Assembly (NCBI GenBank): GCA_037577475.1
Contig: CM075192.1
Location: 6,645,408-6,709,407 of the forward strand
Source of the DNA: Chaunax sp. Z400
Taxonomy: Eukaryota > Chordata > Actinopteri > Lophiiformes > Chaunacidae
Length of the DNA: 64,000 bases
Direction of reading: 5' to 3'
In this document: positions 1 through 50,457 of the stretch, piece after piece
How the letters are laid out: every line of letters begins with the position of its first letter
Position numbering within the stretch: position 1 is the stretch's first letter
Made by a program: the position numbers and the translations under genes
Notes under the pieces: model-generated
The model's input: the letters and a program-made list of their open reading frames with translations, nothing else
What the model was told of the DNA's origin: nothing
Database searches by the model: none

Positions 1-107
1 CTCCAATAATGATGTATAGATCATTTTAGAAGAAGTTCCTGTCTATATGATTTACTTGTGACAATATAATTGCTGCATGTTGTCAGGGCTGAGATGCAGG
101 TACTCAC

Positions 108-38481
<38,374 letters not shown>

Positions 38482-38760
38482 GGCCGGGCGGAGGGACGCC
38501 ACAACGCTTTGCTGGTAAATCCAAGGTATGAAGCTGGAACTGACAAGCTTATTTATGCATGAAAATCTGTCCTGAATCGATGGGAAAGTACAAGAGGGGT
38601 GAGTATTTTTCCCTTTCTGTAGAATTCACCATGCCACCGCCATGACACACCACCGGAAGTCTTCTTCAGAGAAATTTATTAGAGGTGTTTGAGACCAGGG
38701 TCAAGCGTTCTGGAGTGAAGGAGACTATATCCTGGCACAGTCTTCAATGTAGCAAATGTT
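38482..38760 (-). promoter_or_regulatory. nf1: Probable nf1 5' UTR and core promoter
   Basis: The sequence directly upstream of the nf1 start is GC-richer than its surroundings. It contains a perfect ETS-type site, CCGGAAGT, at about 38653-38660, as often found close to start sites of broadly expressed vertebrate genes. No TATA box is obvious. The start site itself cannot be placed from sequence alone. Confidence 0.45.
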
Positions 38761-39799
38761 GACGAAATGTTCTTTCGAAATAATATATATTAACGCACAA
38801 CAGAAATAAGGACGAATCTACAGCTTCTGAAAAGAAAACTAGAAAATTCAATATTTATGTTAAAAGTTTATTGTATTTTTGTATTTGTAGCCCCTTGTAT
38901 AGTTTCAGGAAATAATAATTTGACATTAAGGCGTCTAAAAATGACAATAAAGTAAAAAAATATGCTGATTCACAGTAAAAGCCAAACACAGCATTTTATT
39001 AGATCGTCAGCTCAAGCAACTAAGTTTTTATTGTGAGGTTTTTTTAATTTTATTTTATTTTGAAGTAAGATTTCCTTACTTCCGCGATCAATGTGGGGAA
39101 ATTAGCAGCTCGTGGGGAGCGCATGCGTCAAGTACGATCAGGCGTATGAGAATGCTCTCATCAGTAAAGATGAATAAATAATTGTACCCAGTGAACAATT
39201 TATGAAAAATGGAAGCCAATTTCCGCCAACGTGATATAAAAATATCCTTCAAGTCATTGAAAATAAAATTTATCGAAATAATGGCTTAGACACTCAATAT
39301 GAGTTAGTATTTCAAATTAATGACTAAAAATGGATTGGAAAAAGCATAACAGTAGCAAAAGAGCCTGGTGTGCCTATGGAGCAGAGCTCCATGTGCAACC
39401 ATTTAAATGTAATTAATGGAAGGAAGAGGTGTGATTCCCACACCATGCACTGAAAAACTGAAATTATTTTAACTTTTATCTGCATCTAAAACACTGCTAG
39501 AAAAACACAAAGTGCAGCACAATAAGAGAGTGCACGCCTTAGGAAAAAGTGCCTTTAACAGGATGAAACCTCAGATTAGACTCTAGCTCTGGGTTGGATG
39601 CCATCTGAGGGAGAAAAAGAAATAAAGAGAGTGAGATAGACTGGTGAGAGAGGGTGGATGGACACAGAAATTTAAAGCAACGACAATAACTAGAGTTATA
39701 AATTTTAGAAATATTGCAAATAGTATTTAATAACTTCTACAACAATGATATGCAAGTATAAGCAGATTTTGACTTAACTAAATTACAAGCAATATAGAC

Positions 39800-40040
39800 A
39801 GCAAATTTGGTTGATAGAGTATATTTAGGGGCAGTCGTCCACTTATCAGGTCGGTGGTTCGATCCCCAGTTCCCCCAGTCTTCATGTCGAAGTATCCTTG
39901 AGCAAGATACTGAAACCCAGTTTGCTCCCCAGGCAATAAGGACTACCCACTGCTCCTCAGGGATGGGGCAAATGCAGAGAAGAAGTTTCGCTACACTGTA
40001 CTGTCTATACTGTTGTATTGTGACAAATAAATATCAATAT
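39800..40040 (+). repeat. tRNA-like SINE or SINE-like repeat
   Basis: A box-B-like GGTGGTTCGATCCCC occurs near 39851. It is followed by GTATCCTTGAGCAAGATACT and AAGAAGTTTCGCTACACTGT, ending in TGACAAATAAATATC, a widespread fish retroposon. Box A is poorly preserved, so it is not a tRNA gene. Confidence 0.55.
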
Positions 40041-40046
40041 ATAAGA

Positions 40047-40640
40047 GTCCCGCCCTAAAGACATTCACATGACAAAATTTAGCTATAGTCATAGCGCCAC
40101 CTAGTGGCATCAGGAAATGACATATTTTACGTTTTTATACACTCTTGAATTATTTAAAGATATCTATAATTCTGAATAAAAAAGGGAATAGCTTGGAGCT
40201 TTACATATTTACATATTTTATGTTTTGATACACTACTACTAGTGTATCAAAACCTTTTTGTGCAAAGTTGTATGCGTGGCTGTGCGGCGAATGTTGATGT
40301 TTCGCCATGAAGCAGGAAGTTGTTATAACTCAACTGTCCATGATCCAATCTGCCCCAAACTTCACACGTTTGATAAGAGTCCCGCCCTGAACACATCTAT
40401 ATAGATACATTTGATAATAGTCACAGCGCCACCTAGTGGCAACAGGAAGTCATATACTTCAGATTTTGACGTGCTACCATCATGCCGTTCATCTCAATGA
40501 CCTCAAATTTGGTCAGTAAAGCCATAAGGCCTTGATGAAGCATTATTGTAAATATTGTGACTTTTCATGATGTTTGCCATCAAACAGGAAGTTGATGTTG
40601 AGAGGCCAGTGAAACACACTCGTCAAAGGTGGTGGTACTT
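40047..40640. repeat. Repeat family with CAGCGCCACCTAGTGGCA core, two tandem copies
   Basis: AAGAGTCCCGCCCT...AGCGCCACCTAGTGGCA-CAGGAA occurs at about 40047 and again at about 40375, 328 bp apart in the same orientation. A 13-bp-stem hairpin (GTTTTGATACACT at 40222 and its complement) lies between them. An inverted relative is at 50.46-50.64 kb. Confidence 0.65.
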
Positions 40641-40661
40641 ACGATCTCATATGGTTTATAG

Positions 40662-41100
40662 CAGTGGTTCCCAAAATTTTTTTATGGGGTCCCACATTTT
40701 TTAAATGACAAAGCATCGCGACCCAAATCACAATAGGCCTTATCTATAAATTTCAAGATTTAACAATTTGTGCATAAATGAACATTTCTGACCATTTTTA
40801 CTGCCGTCTGCATCATCATATTATCTTGAATAGGTAAATCAGCCATTTCAAAGTGATAGACATTTAAATTACAACTACATTGTATGCTTATTGAAAATAT
40901 ATACTGTACATATTTTAAATACTTTATAGATACAATCAAATCAGTGCATTTAGGAGGGGTGTGGTATCTCAATGTTTTTATCTCCTCTTATCAAAATATA
41001 ATCATTTTAAATGGGCTACTTTATAAATGAGAAAATGCATTGAGTCTGAGTAAACAGCCACTCATGTTCATATGTTCATATTTTTATTTGAGAACTTGAG
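40662..41100. repeat. hAT-type end fragment
   Basis: CAGTGGTTCCCAAAATTTTT is a classic terminus of hAT-derived miniature elements; the other end is not identified. Confidence 0.4.
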
Positions 41101-41106
41101 TGCATT

Positions 41107-42990
41107 TTAAATTAAACACAATTGCCGGATGATCAACTTTGCACGAGTGGTGAAGGGTAACAGATAGCCCAAGGGGTCATAATGAGTTGCTAGGTCCCTG
41201 TAGATGTTCCTCAAGGTTGGAGTCTCATAGGCCACTGGCCTGTGTTTGTAGCCCAGGGAGTCGTTTTGCCAGTTCCAGCTGAGGCCTAGTGTTGATTCCA
41301 GAGGGTTAGATTTATCTTGTGCCAGCCACAGATCTAGGTTTTCGGATCTGGCAACTTGAGGCAGGTGGCTCAGAACACTCATCTCATTGCTAGCCCATTG
41401 ACGCAGTTCAAAGCCGGTAGAGGCCAGGAGATCCCTGAGGCGATCTGCTAGTAACTTAGCTTCTTCTGGCGTATTGACACTCTGGAGGCAGTTATCGACA
41501 TAGAAGCAATTCTCCACAGAGTATCTCCATACTCCATCATCAGGTTGGCTGTGGTCGGCAACGTGGCGCTGCAAAGCATATCTTGCGCAGCAGGGGCTGC
41601 AGGTTGTACCAAAGGGCAGGACCTGCCACTCAAAGGTTTTTGGAGGCTCATCCATCTTCAGATCACGCTACAGGAATCTTTGCAGGGGACGATAGTCAGG
41701 GAGGAGGCGTACCTGATGAAACATCCCCTTGATGTCTAAAATGACAGCTAGAGGCTGTTCGTGAAATCTCACCAGGACTCCCAGCAGAGAGGCACCAAGG
41801 GTAGGGCCAGGTAGCAGGTATTGGTTCAGGGTCTACCCTAGGTACTGATGAGAGCAGTTAAAAACCAGGCGGTTTTTTCCATTGTGGCTGACAAGATGAT
41901 GTCGAATGTACCAACATTCGTTGGGTGGGCTTTCCTGTGTGACTTCCTGCACAGCACCAGCTCTAATGAGCTTTTGCATTTCTGTCTTGTAGGCATCTGC
42001 TTGCTTGGGGTCTTTCAGGAGGCGCCTCTCAGTGCTACGCAGCATAGGCATGACTGACTCCTTTGGAGCATGCAATGGGGGCATGTTTGGATGGCGCAGC
42101 AATGGTGTAGCATACCTGGGGATTCCATCTACATCCATTCGAACTGTCTTTGCCTGAAGTAGTGCAATGGCCTGCTGATCCTGCTTTGATCTGGTCACCT
42201 CTTTATCACACTGGTGAGGTACAGTGTCTACTAGCCAGAGCCGTTCAACGTGCTTGTATAACTCATCCATTAATGGTGGAGCTGAGGTGAAAAGACACTG
42301 TACAGAGTGGACTGGCCACCCCATGTACTGAATGGGGCCCTGAAGGGTCCAATCAAGCCTGTTGTGGACGGCTGCTGGGCCACCTGGTGGACTACGTCTG
42401 ACTGGTTCAACAGGTGTTATCAGATGGGGCTGGTCGGAGTCTATAAGGAGTGATGGCTTAGCTTCACTGAGGGCAGGTATGGGAGTGCCCCGAAGGTGTT
42501 TGAACTTCCTTTGAAGGTGCTGGATAGGATAACTGTGCTGATCTAGGCTGAGGCGCCCAGTTGTAAAGGCACCATTAATCTTGTAGCTTGTCTGAGGCTT
42601 GGCAGCTGGAGAGACATGGAAGGACAGAGTGTGTCCATGGAGTAGCTGGATGTCCTGACGGACAGCTCCTGGTCACAGCATAGTCCTCTCAGACCAATCA
42701 TCAAGGATAGCAAAGGTGTCTTGAGTCCGTTCCCCATAATGTACTAGCACAGGGACAACCTTTAACATGACACGATTTCCAGTTCCAGGTCGATCAATAT
42801 AGAGGGAGTCAGGGCCAGAGTTGGTTAAGCAGCTCTCTTCCTTCGCTGCTACATCTTTGTTGCCTTTCTCAGGCCTCATATTGATCTCATGAAGAGCCAA
42901 GAGGTGTTTCCCTTGACAAAGGTTACAAGGTTTCTTCAATGTAAACTGAGCAGCTTGATGGGTTCGTGCACAGCGCTAGCATTAACTCCT
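41107..42990 (-). pseudogene. BEL/Pao retrotransposon pol remnant (protease and reverse transcriptase)
   Basis: Read on the minus strand, a zinc-knuckle-like CNLCQGKHLLALHE (near 42925) comes first. It is followed by the Pao-type aspartic protease (VMLKVVPVLVHYG, then ILDDWSERTML). Reverse transcriptase follows (MLRSTERRLLKDP, a palm A segment VILDIKGMFHQVRLLPDYR, EWQVLPFGTTCSPCCA, FYVDNCLQS), then a Pao A17-type region ending near 41107. Several stops and frameshifts interrupt it. RNase H, integrase and LTRs are not seen. Two key positions are altered: the protease glycine after LDD is Trp, and the reverse transcriptase YVDD is YVDN. Confidence 0.85.
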
Positions 42991-42999
42991 CTATTCTAT

Positions 43000-45060
43000 T
43001 TTGCAGTCCCAGGTTCCAGCTCTGCATCTCTCTTTGCATGCAGCTTCTGATCACCACCGGGCCCTTAGCATGAAATAGCATGGGGGACTGTTTCCTCTGA
43101 ACCCGCTATTTGGGGCTGGATGTCAGGCCGGTTCTACTTAGTGGTGGGGACATTTGGGTTGACCGATGTGTGTTTGATGTATCTATCTACTATCCTCTCT
43201 CTCTCAACGTTGCAGAAAATAAAGTAAAAGTTTATTTGTTTTATTTTTTTTCCCATTTGACTATAGGGTTACTCTTGTCCATCCGTCTATCTGTACATAT
43301 GGATCAGGTTTGATAGGGGTTATGGTCTATCCACATATTCTCAAAACAGCTTTTGCTAAGTTATGTGACGTTATTTGTAGTTGAGAGATATTCTGTACTT
43401 TTGCACATTGCAAATGTTTTGAACCAAAGCAATTAAAGTAGTTAACATGTGTGCAATTAATACATTGTTTTCTGGATTACTTGTTACTTTGCAGCACACC
43501 ATTTTCAATATGCCCCATAGTGCTGTATAATTAAGTGTAACAAAGTGCAAACTAACACCAGACCAATCTAAGTTTATATACCATAGAAGGATAGAAACGT
43601 GCCAGGCTGACACTGGTATGATGTAAACAAGACAAATACAATTGAAATTGATAAGGGGTGTGCTAGATTTACAGTGCACGAATAATCAAGCATTGACAAT
43701 GGTCGACAGTGTTGCTGGTGGAGGGAGCCCAAATCAAATTCTGCCTCTTTTTGCGTAGTACATTTCATACATATTAACCTCTGTCACAAGAGAAAAAAAA
43801 CAAACAATTTGTTCTATTAAGTTATATAGTGACAGTATCTACTTCTTAAATCTCCATTTTAAATAGTTTGAACACTATACTGTTAACCTATACTAATAGA
43901 CTACTGTTTTGATCGATTCAAATCAATTAAAATGAAATAGTAATTACTGCTGCACAATGAGTGAAGATTAATCACAGCTTTTTCTCCAGTTTTAAACACC
44001 CTAATTTATAAACTTGCATAACCCATTAGCCTGCGCAGTCAGTTTGGAGCCAGTCTCAAGGCATCAAATATTGTCATTTTGTCATGTCTCTGAGTGTCTC
44101 ATCCAAACCCAGAGTACCATTGTGCATGAACACAACTTTCATCCAGGAGACCTGTGTCATGTGACAGCAGATATCCTTCACCGATCTTTTCATAAACCTA
44201 AAATGTAGTTTTTGTGCATAGACAGATTACCGTTTCATGTTAAGCACCTTATCAATCTTTTCCTAAACTTAGAACCATTTAGTATTTGTACTTAAAGTTA
44301 AATGCCAACCTCACACACCCAAGTGTACTTTGTGATGATGTAGGAGTGAACCTTGTTCGAAATTGTGAATTTCTTTTTAAAATTTTTTTTATTGAGTGTC
44401 ACACATGTCACAGCTCTGCTGGTTTATTTTCACCAGATATGTGCTGATTGTCAGACAGGACTGATGAGTTTTTTTCCCATCACACACCTCTCTTTCACAC
44501 TTAAACCTGACACTTCTAGTTCTCAGAAAATAACACGGCATTTGAAGAGCAGTGCTGTTTATATTTTGTGACTGCCTGTGAGATAGTAGATATTGAAATA
44601 ATATTCACCTTTTTAAAGACATTTGTGTGTGTTTAGTAAAAGTTGTTAGAGGTAATGAAAGTCTCTGACTCTCACTGCAAGCTCTTGTTTAATGAGGCAA
44701 CATTTTGCTAAAACATTACATTGCATTTTTGGGGGGGGGGACTTTCGATACTCTTTCTGTAGACTTCTTAATTTTTTGCGTATGTTCTGCTTTAGCCTTC
44801 CACCTGTAAAGTCTCTCTCTCTCTCTCTCTCTCTTCGTGGTTGACTGTCTGCGGGCATGGCAATCATTTTGCTTTCCACCTGCTCCACTCAACTCCGCCT
44901 CTGCTCACCTGTTCCTCATAAACTGAGTCTGCAGAACCCCAGTTCTCCTGCCACTTACACAACAAATAGTTTATTCTACTCTTGGGGTACACCCCAACAC
45001 ATACACTGAGAGGAGAGAGGGGAGGAGGCACAGGGAGAGAAAAAACAAACAAACAGGAAC
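43000..45060. other. Intergenic, decayed repeats, no gene recognised
   Basis: A short repeat end (about 43300-43375, GGGTTATGGTCTATCCACAT) resembles the family at 19.7 kb in the opposite orientation. A G9-10 run and a CT microsatellite (44813-44834) lie just before the gypsy remnant and may belong to its LTR region. Otherwise A+T-rich with chance ORFs. Confidence 0.45.
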
Positions 45061-45072
45061 CTCTACAAGGTG

Positions 45073-45960
45073 TTAAGTCATGAGGGAGCTATGACCTTTG
45101 GCTGCAGAGGTGAGGGAGTTATGAGCGTATTCAATCCATGGAAAATGTGAGCTCCAGGTGGATGGGTGGCATTTAGTGACACAGCATAGGGCCGTCTCCA
45201 GACCTTGATTGGCCGTCTGGCCATCAGTCTGTGAGTGAATCCAGAAGACAGACTGACAATAGCCCCCAAAGCCCGACAGAAAGCCCTCCATACCTGAGAT
45301 GGTGAGAGGGCAGTGAGAATGACAAACAATGCTCAAACTGACGATAGATGTTGTGGACCAATCTGTGTGAGGATTATTCAACTTTAGCCAGGTCAAACTA
45401 AGAACCAGAGGAGTATGGGGTAATGGGATGAGAAAAAATCTATTGGACTCATGGTGATTGCCAGAAAGAATAAGTTTTAGTGGTATGGTCTGTTTAGTTA
45501 AGCCAGCCAGAAGCTTACCATCCAAAGTGTTCACATCTTTGGGAGTGGGAGTGCTTCCAGTTGGATCCCCGCTTAGGCCACCAGGGACTCATCCAAAACA
45601 TTTTCATCTACCCCTGAATCCACAAGGGCTTGTAATGGGATGGGGTCTTTATCCCAGCACAGAGAAGCATCAACCATCATGTGTGTGTGAGGGGCAGAGG
45701 AAAGGGTGGTGTGGCTCATCAGGTTCCCTCCAGGCAGTCAGGAAGTGCTCCTTTTGGCCACAGTAAATGCACAGACCTGAGTTGACTCCATGTTGGCTCT
45801 TAGCTGGTGTGAGATGGGCTCCCCTATCTGTCAAGGGGCGGCGCACTAGGTGCTGGGCTAGGAGGAGACAGGGGTTCAGGGTAGTGGGAAAAATTGGTCA
45901 GGAGTGTGGACGAGAGTTGGGAGCTTTGCTGTTTTGCTTCTCACGGCAGCGCTCCTGGAA
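45073..45960 (-). pseudogene. Ty3/gypsy-like retrotransposon remnant
   Basis: On the minus strand a gag zinc knuckle (LCIYCGQKEHFLTAW, complement of about 45725-45770) comes first. It is followed by protease-like sequence, and after a large deletion by an integrase segment (SGFTHRLMA in one frame; HSQTDGQTANQGLETAL and YAHNSLTSAAKGHSS in another). The last cysteine of the zinc knuckle is Trp. No reverse transcriptase is left between them. Confidence 0.7.
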
Positions 45961-45999
45961 ACGATGATCTAAACGAATAGCGAGTGAAACAAGGTAGTC

Positions 46000-46980
46000 T
46001 AAACTATTGGTTTTGTCTCTTAAAACAAACAAACAACATGTTATAAAACATTGGAATTTAGAGAATTCTTATGGTCTCTCCTGTTCCTCAGTGAGGAGGA
46101 AGGAGACATCCCTGGTTGTAGTCATAAAAATGGTCTTAGAAAGGCTCTTTTTGTCCTTATAGGAAGGTTTTGTGTGCAGATGTTGGATTCGTAGGCAGGT
46201 CTTGTTGGTACATTTATTGCTTGGTGAGATCATTTATCTCATCCTGGCACCGGGAAAGTGCTTTTTATTTCATTAATTTTTCAATAGAAATTACTAACAC
46301 AGTAATGATCACAAAAAGGAACAAGCAAACAAAGAAACAAAAACAACACAAAGACACAAAAAGCAAACAAAACAAAAAGCATAAGGGGGGTACACTGTTT
46401 TCACTTATTTTCTCCGTCACTTATCAGGAGAGTTGGGACCTGTCCTTAAATAAAGTCCATTTCTCCCATCTTTGTTCAAAGGCCCCTGGTTTCCTGAGAT
46501 GAAGAATCAGTTTTTCCATGGAATATATTTCTTGTATAGTATCCAGCCATTGTCTTAGTCTTGGGGGATCACATTTCATCTAGTTCCTTGTGATGACCTT
46601 TTTACATGCTAGGATTAAAATCTTAAAGAGGTAGTTGTCCTTCTTTTCAATAACATCATCTGGTATTAATCCCAGGAACACAACCTTAGGATCCCTGGAA
46701 ATATGAGCACCTGAGGAAGTCTGGATATTAAGCAACTTCTCCACCCATCCATTAACTTAGCAGCGCACTCCCACTCACCGCACTGTGTTGACACTACTTC
46801 CAGGATTAGACGGCATACAATGTTTGTTTTAATTAAACAAGTAATGGGCCTGTTCTTGCTACATGCTCATTGATGAATTCCCATTCATCCACTGTTATTT
46901 CAATATGTGCCTCTTTCTCCCAGTTCTCTTTTCCATATAACGTATCATTCCTCTTAAAATGTATTATTATACTTAATAGT
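46000..46980. other. Intergenic, unassigned repeat-like sequence
   Basis: A-rich CAAACAAA runs (46310-46380) precede about 350 bp of T/C-rich sequence resembling decayed LINE. No gene recognised. Confidence 0.4.
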
Positions 46981-46988
46981 AGGCTCTA

Positions 46989-48630
46989 ACTGCTCAAAAA
47001 CATTAAGGGAACACTTAAATCACACATCGGATCTTGATGAACAAATGATTCAAGTTGAAAATCTTTACTGATGTACATTGTATAATTAGTTGAGAACAAA
47101 ATGACCTAACAACGGTCAATGGAAACCAAAATCAGCAACCAATGAGGGCTGGATTCAAAATCACACCGAAAATCTAAGTAAAAATTGAATCACAGGCTGA
47201 TTCAACTTGCATGAATTTCATTATCAACTCATAATGTGACTCAGTAGTGTATTTGTCCCCTGTGTGCCTGTATGCACTCCTGACAACATCTGGTCATGCT
47301 CCTGATGAGTTGGTGAATGATGTCCTTGGGGATCTCCTCCTAGACCTGGATCAGGGCATCAGTGAGCTCCTGGACAGTCTGTGGCGGTACTTTAAGGTGT
47401 CGGATGCACCGATACACAACGTCCCATAGGTGATCAATTGGATTTATGTCAGGGGAACGTGAGGCCAGTCAATGGCATCAATGCCTTCGTCATCCAGGAC
47501 CTGCCTACACACTCTGGCCACATGAGGCTGGGCATTATCCTGCACCAGGAGGAACCCAGGGCCCACTGCGCCAGGAGGAACCCAGGGCCCACTGCGCCAG
47601 GAGGAACCCAGGGCCCACTGCGCCAGGAGGAACCCAGGGCCCACTGCACTACCGTAAGGTCTGAAAATCACTCTGAGGATTTCATCCTGGTACCTAACAG
47701 CAGTCAGGGTACTGTTGGCTATGACATTGAGGTCCGTGTGACCCTCCAAGGATATGCCTCCACAGACCATCACTGATCCACTGCCAAACCGGTCATGCTG
47801 GATGATGTTACAGCAGCATAACGTTCACCACAGTGTCTCCAGACTCTTTCATGCCTGTCACATGTTCTCAGTGTGAACCTGCTCTCTGTGAAGAGAACGG
47901 GGCACCAATGGTGGACCTGCCAACTCTGATGTTCTCTGGTGAATACCAATCGAGCTGCACGGTGCTGGGCTGTGAGCACAGGTCCCACTAGAGGATGTCG
48001 GCCCTCATGCCAAACCTCATAGAGTCAGTTTCTGACAGTTTGGTCAGAAACATGCACACCAACATCCTGCTGGAGGTCATTTAGGGCTCTGGCAGTGCTC
48101 CTCCTGTTCCTCCTCACACAAAGGAGCAGATACCGGTCCTGCTGCTGGGTTGATGCCCTTCTCCTTCCTGTCCAGCTCTCCTCATGTAACGGCTGGTCTC
48201 CTGGTATCTCCTCCATGCTGCTGAGACTGTGCTGGGAGACGCAGCAAACCTTCTTGCAACCACACGTATGGATGTACCATCCTGGAGGAGCTGGACTACC
48301 TGTACAACCTGATTGGGCTGCAGGTACCACCTCATGCTACCAGTAGAGACAAGAACACTAGCAAAACACAAAACTAGAGAAGAATCAGTCAGGAAGGATA
48401 AGCAGAGAGTAATTATCTGTGGCCACCACATGAAAACCATTCTATTTTGGGGGTTGTCATGCTTTTTGTGTTTTTGTGTAACACCTGTTGTCAATTTCAT
48501 TTGCATCAAAGCAGGTGAAAATGATCCACAATCATTTGTGCTTCCTAAATGGACAGATTGATATCCCTGAAGTTTAACTGACTTGGTGTTATACTGTGAT
48601 GATTAAGTGTTCCCCTCATTTTTTGAGCAG
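46989..48630 (-). mobile_element. Tc1-like transposon, copy B (defective)
   Basis: Inverted ends ACTGCTCAAAAACATTAAGG and its counterpart (48630 inward, CTGCTCAAAAAATGAGGGGA) bound 1.64 kb, with TA at 46987-46988. The minus-strand transposase has an N-terminal helix-turn-helix (QPNQVVQVVQLLQDGTSIRV, then ARRFAASPSTVS). Its catalytic part runs in one open frame from 47773 to 47444 (VMVCGGISLEGHTDLNVIAN, then VQDNAQPHVARVCRQ). Stops and frameshifts separate these. The terminal DPDH- or DPNH-type region before IEHLWD is not intact. Confidence 0.87.
47543..47646 (-). repeat. 26-bp minisatellite inside transposase, 4 units
   Basis: Four exact-length units of the sequence seen in copy A. Three extra units add 78 bp, so the transposase frame is kept and 26 extra residues appear before VQDNAQPHVA. 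Confidence 0.9.
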
Positions 48631-48834
48631 TGATAAATACATACATACATACATACTACTATTTGCAATATTTCTAATATTATAGCTGTTATTGTTGTTG
48701 CTGTATCCGAAATGTCAACAGTGAAACATCTTCAAACCCTAAACATGAATCCAGTTGCTTCCATAAGAAATGCCATAAGAAATATTGATTTAAGTGCGTA
48801 AATCAGTCATTCCAAAACACTACCAAACTCAAAA

Positions 48835-49557
48835 ATATATATTAAAAAAATCATTTATTGAAATTATACAGTTGTAAATCAGTTAAGGCACCTTATTACA
48901 TCTGCACAGATGTCATGAGTGACTCGAAAGGTGTGGTTGTCAATAACTTAATGGAAACAGACAGGATAACTTTCACATTAGTACACACTGAACTTAGGAT
49001 TTCATTCTTTAGTTACATTCAGTCAGATACTTTAGTATTGCATTCAGGTGTTCTCACAAGATAGGATCAAACTGAATCCCACTCTTTTTCTTAATACTTC
49101 CATACATATTCATAAATGTGGGTGTGAGAGCTGTCCATAGAGTGGTACATATCTGAGACCACGCTCCTATTGCATTGACTTGAAATATATTTAGAAAAGC
49201 ACTGAGTCATCATAAGAAAACTGTTGTTTAACAATTAACACCTCTGACAAATTTGACAATAAATCCTTTGGTATGCATAAGACAGCAACATGAATCCATC
49301 TGCTGCTCTAAAATGAATGGGATTAAATGGATGTTATCTTCATTCATCTGAAGGCACATTTGATTTCTTCTTTCTGTAGCTTAATAAAGACACACTTTGG
49401 AGGTGGCGTTCATTAAGATTAATGGTAGGCCAGTCACTGGCCTACAGAGGGATGATTGTCACATAAAGGGGATAATCCTTTTGGGTATAGCCATTGTCAG
49501 TTTGTAAAAACCCCAGTCAACTTGAGAGTTCATGTCCTTTTCGTAGAACTTTGCTGT
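48835..49557 (-). other. smco4: smco4 3' UTR
   Basis: About 720 nt follow the stop codon without another reading frame. The interval ends at an AATAAA signal (complement of 48852-48857), just before the Tc1-like element that ends at 48630. The cleavage site is inferred as 15-25 nt beyond the signal. Confidence 0.55.
48852..48857 (-). terminator. Polyadenylation signal AATAAA, candidate for smco4
   Basis: Canonical AATAAA on the minus strand, 700 nt downstream of the smco4 stop. Confidence 0.5.
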
Positions 49558-49737
49558 CTACTCCACAGCATCGGGCCTGGTGGCCACATAGACGAAGACA
49601 ACAATGAGCAGCACCACTAGAGCCAGCGTAGGCAGTACCACAGTGGCCACCTGCTGTCGGGCTTCCTGCATGGCCTGCTTACGCTCCTTCTTGTCCTTGG
49701 AAGTTTCTTTTTTGGGTTTGCCTTTGAGCTGTCTCAT
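49558..49737 (-). CDS. smco4: Single-pass membrane and coiled-coil domain protein 4 (smco4)
   Basis: A complete 59-residue protein is encoded by one exon. It starts MRQLKGKPKKETSKDKKERK, a highly basic N-terminal half. A hydrophobic membrane segment follows (about residues 30-52, TVVLPTLALVVLLIVVFVYV), then the short tail ATRPDAVE and TAG. Length and sequence match vertebrate SMCO4 almost residue for residue. The basic half predicts a cytosolic N-terminus by the positive-inside rule. Its function is not well established. An acceptor (TTTTTGTCAG) precedes the exon's 5' end at 49786, so the ATG lies 49 nt inside the exon and the first exon must be non-coding. The gene lies between nf1 and nlk, on the nf1 strand. 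Confidence 0.95.
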   Translation of the reverse strand: MRQLKGKPKKETSKDKKERKQAMQEARQQVATVVLPTLALVVLLIVVFVYVATRPDAVE

Positions 49738-49786
49738 GATGTCTCCACGACCATTCGGTCTACGTCTTCACGGTGCTCACAGGAAC
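49738..49786 (-). other. smco4: smco4 5' UTR part of coding exon
   Basis: Short leader between the acceptor at 49787-49788 and the start codon. It holds no upstream ATG in the 49 nt apart from out-of-frame possibilities right next to the start. Confidence 0.7.
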
Positions 49787-49829
49787 CTGACAAAAACACA
49801 AACATACTATAAAGTAAGGTTGTACGATA

Positions 49830-50040
49830 CTGGAGAAACCTTACATTGCAATATTTGTCTTTTCTGCATTATTATTATTATTCTTTTCTGGCTTATGTTT
49901 CACCACCAGCTGGTTTTAGTGTCATGGACTCTACAAAGTGAGGGGTATAGCTGGCATTCGCAACAAACTATAAAGAACCCTTACATTAGTGTAAATTAAG
50001 TTCTATCAGACAGATTTCTCTTCACATTTCAGGTCTCCTT
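49830..50040. repeat. Dispersed repeat in smco4 intron, related to 31.7-31.9 kb
   Basis: Shares AAAGAACCCTTA and GTAAATTAAGTTCTATCA with the copy in the nf1 intron. Confidence 0.5.
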
Positions 50041-50264
50041 GTTGACAGCTAAATGCCATTTTATTTTTGTATTCTGTATTTTGTAAGGAATGAAACTTAA
50101 AACCATGGACTATTAAAATTGCAAATGAACCAAAAACAAAATGTAAAAACAACAAGTGTGGTTCAGCATTGCACCAGGCGCAGTTAAACACATGGGGAAA
50201 CTTTCTTTTTTTTGTGGACAAAACAAAGATCCTGTATACTAATCAATTTTTTAAAAACTACATT

Positions 50265-50414
50265 GACTATATCTATATAGATATAGATATATCTATATAT
50301 CTATATATATAGATAAATATATATATCTATATATATAGATAAATATATAGATATATATATATATAGATATATATATAGATATATATATATATATAGATAT
50401 ATATATATATATAT

Positions 50415-50452
<38 letters not shown>
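50265..50452. repeat. (TA/TAGA)n tract with hairpin potential
   Basis: About 190 bp of ATATATAGATATA and its complement alternating, ending in pure (TA)n. Almost every part can pair with a neighbouring part. Confidence 0.9.
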
Positions 50453-50454
<2 letters not shown>

Positions 50455-50457
50455 CAT

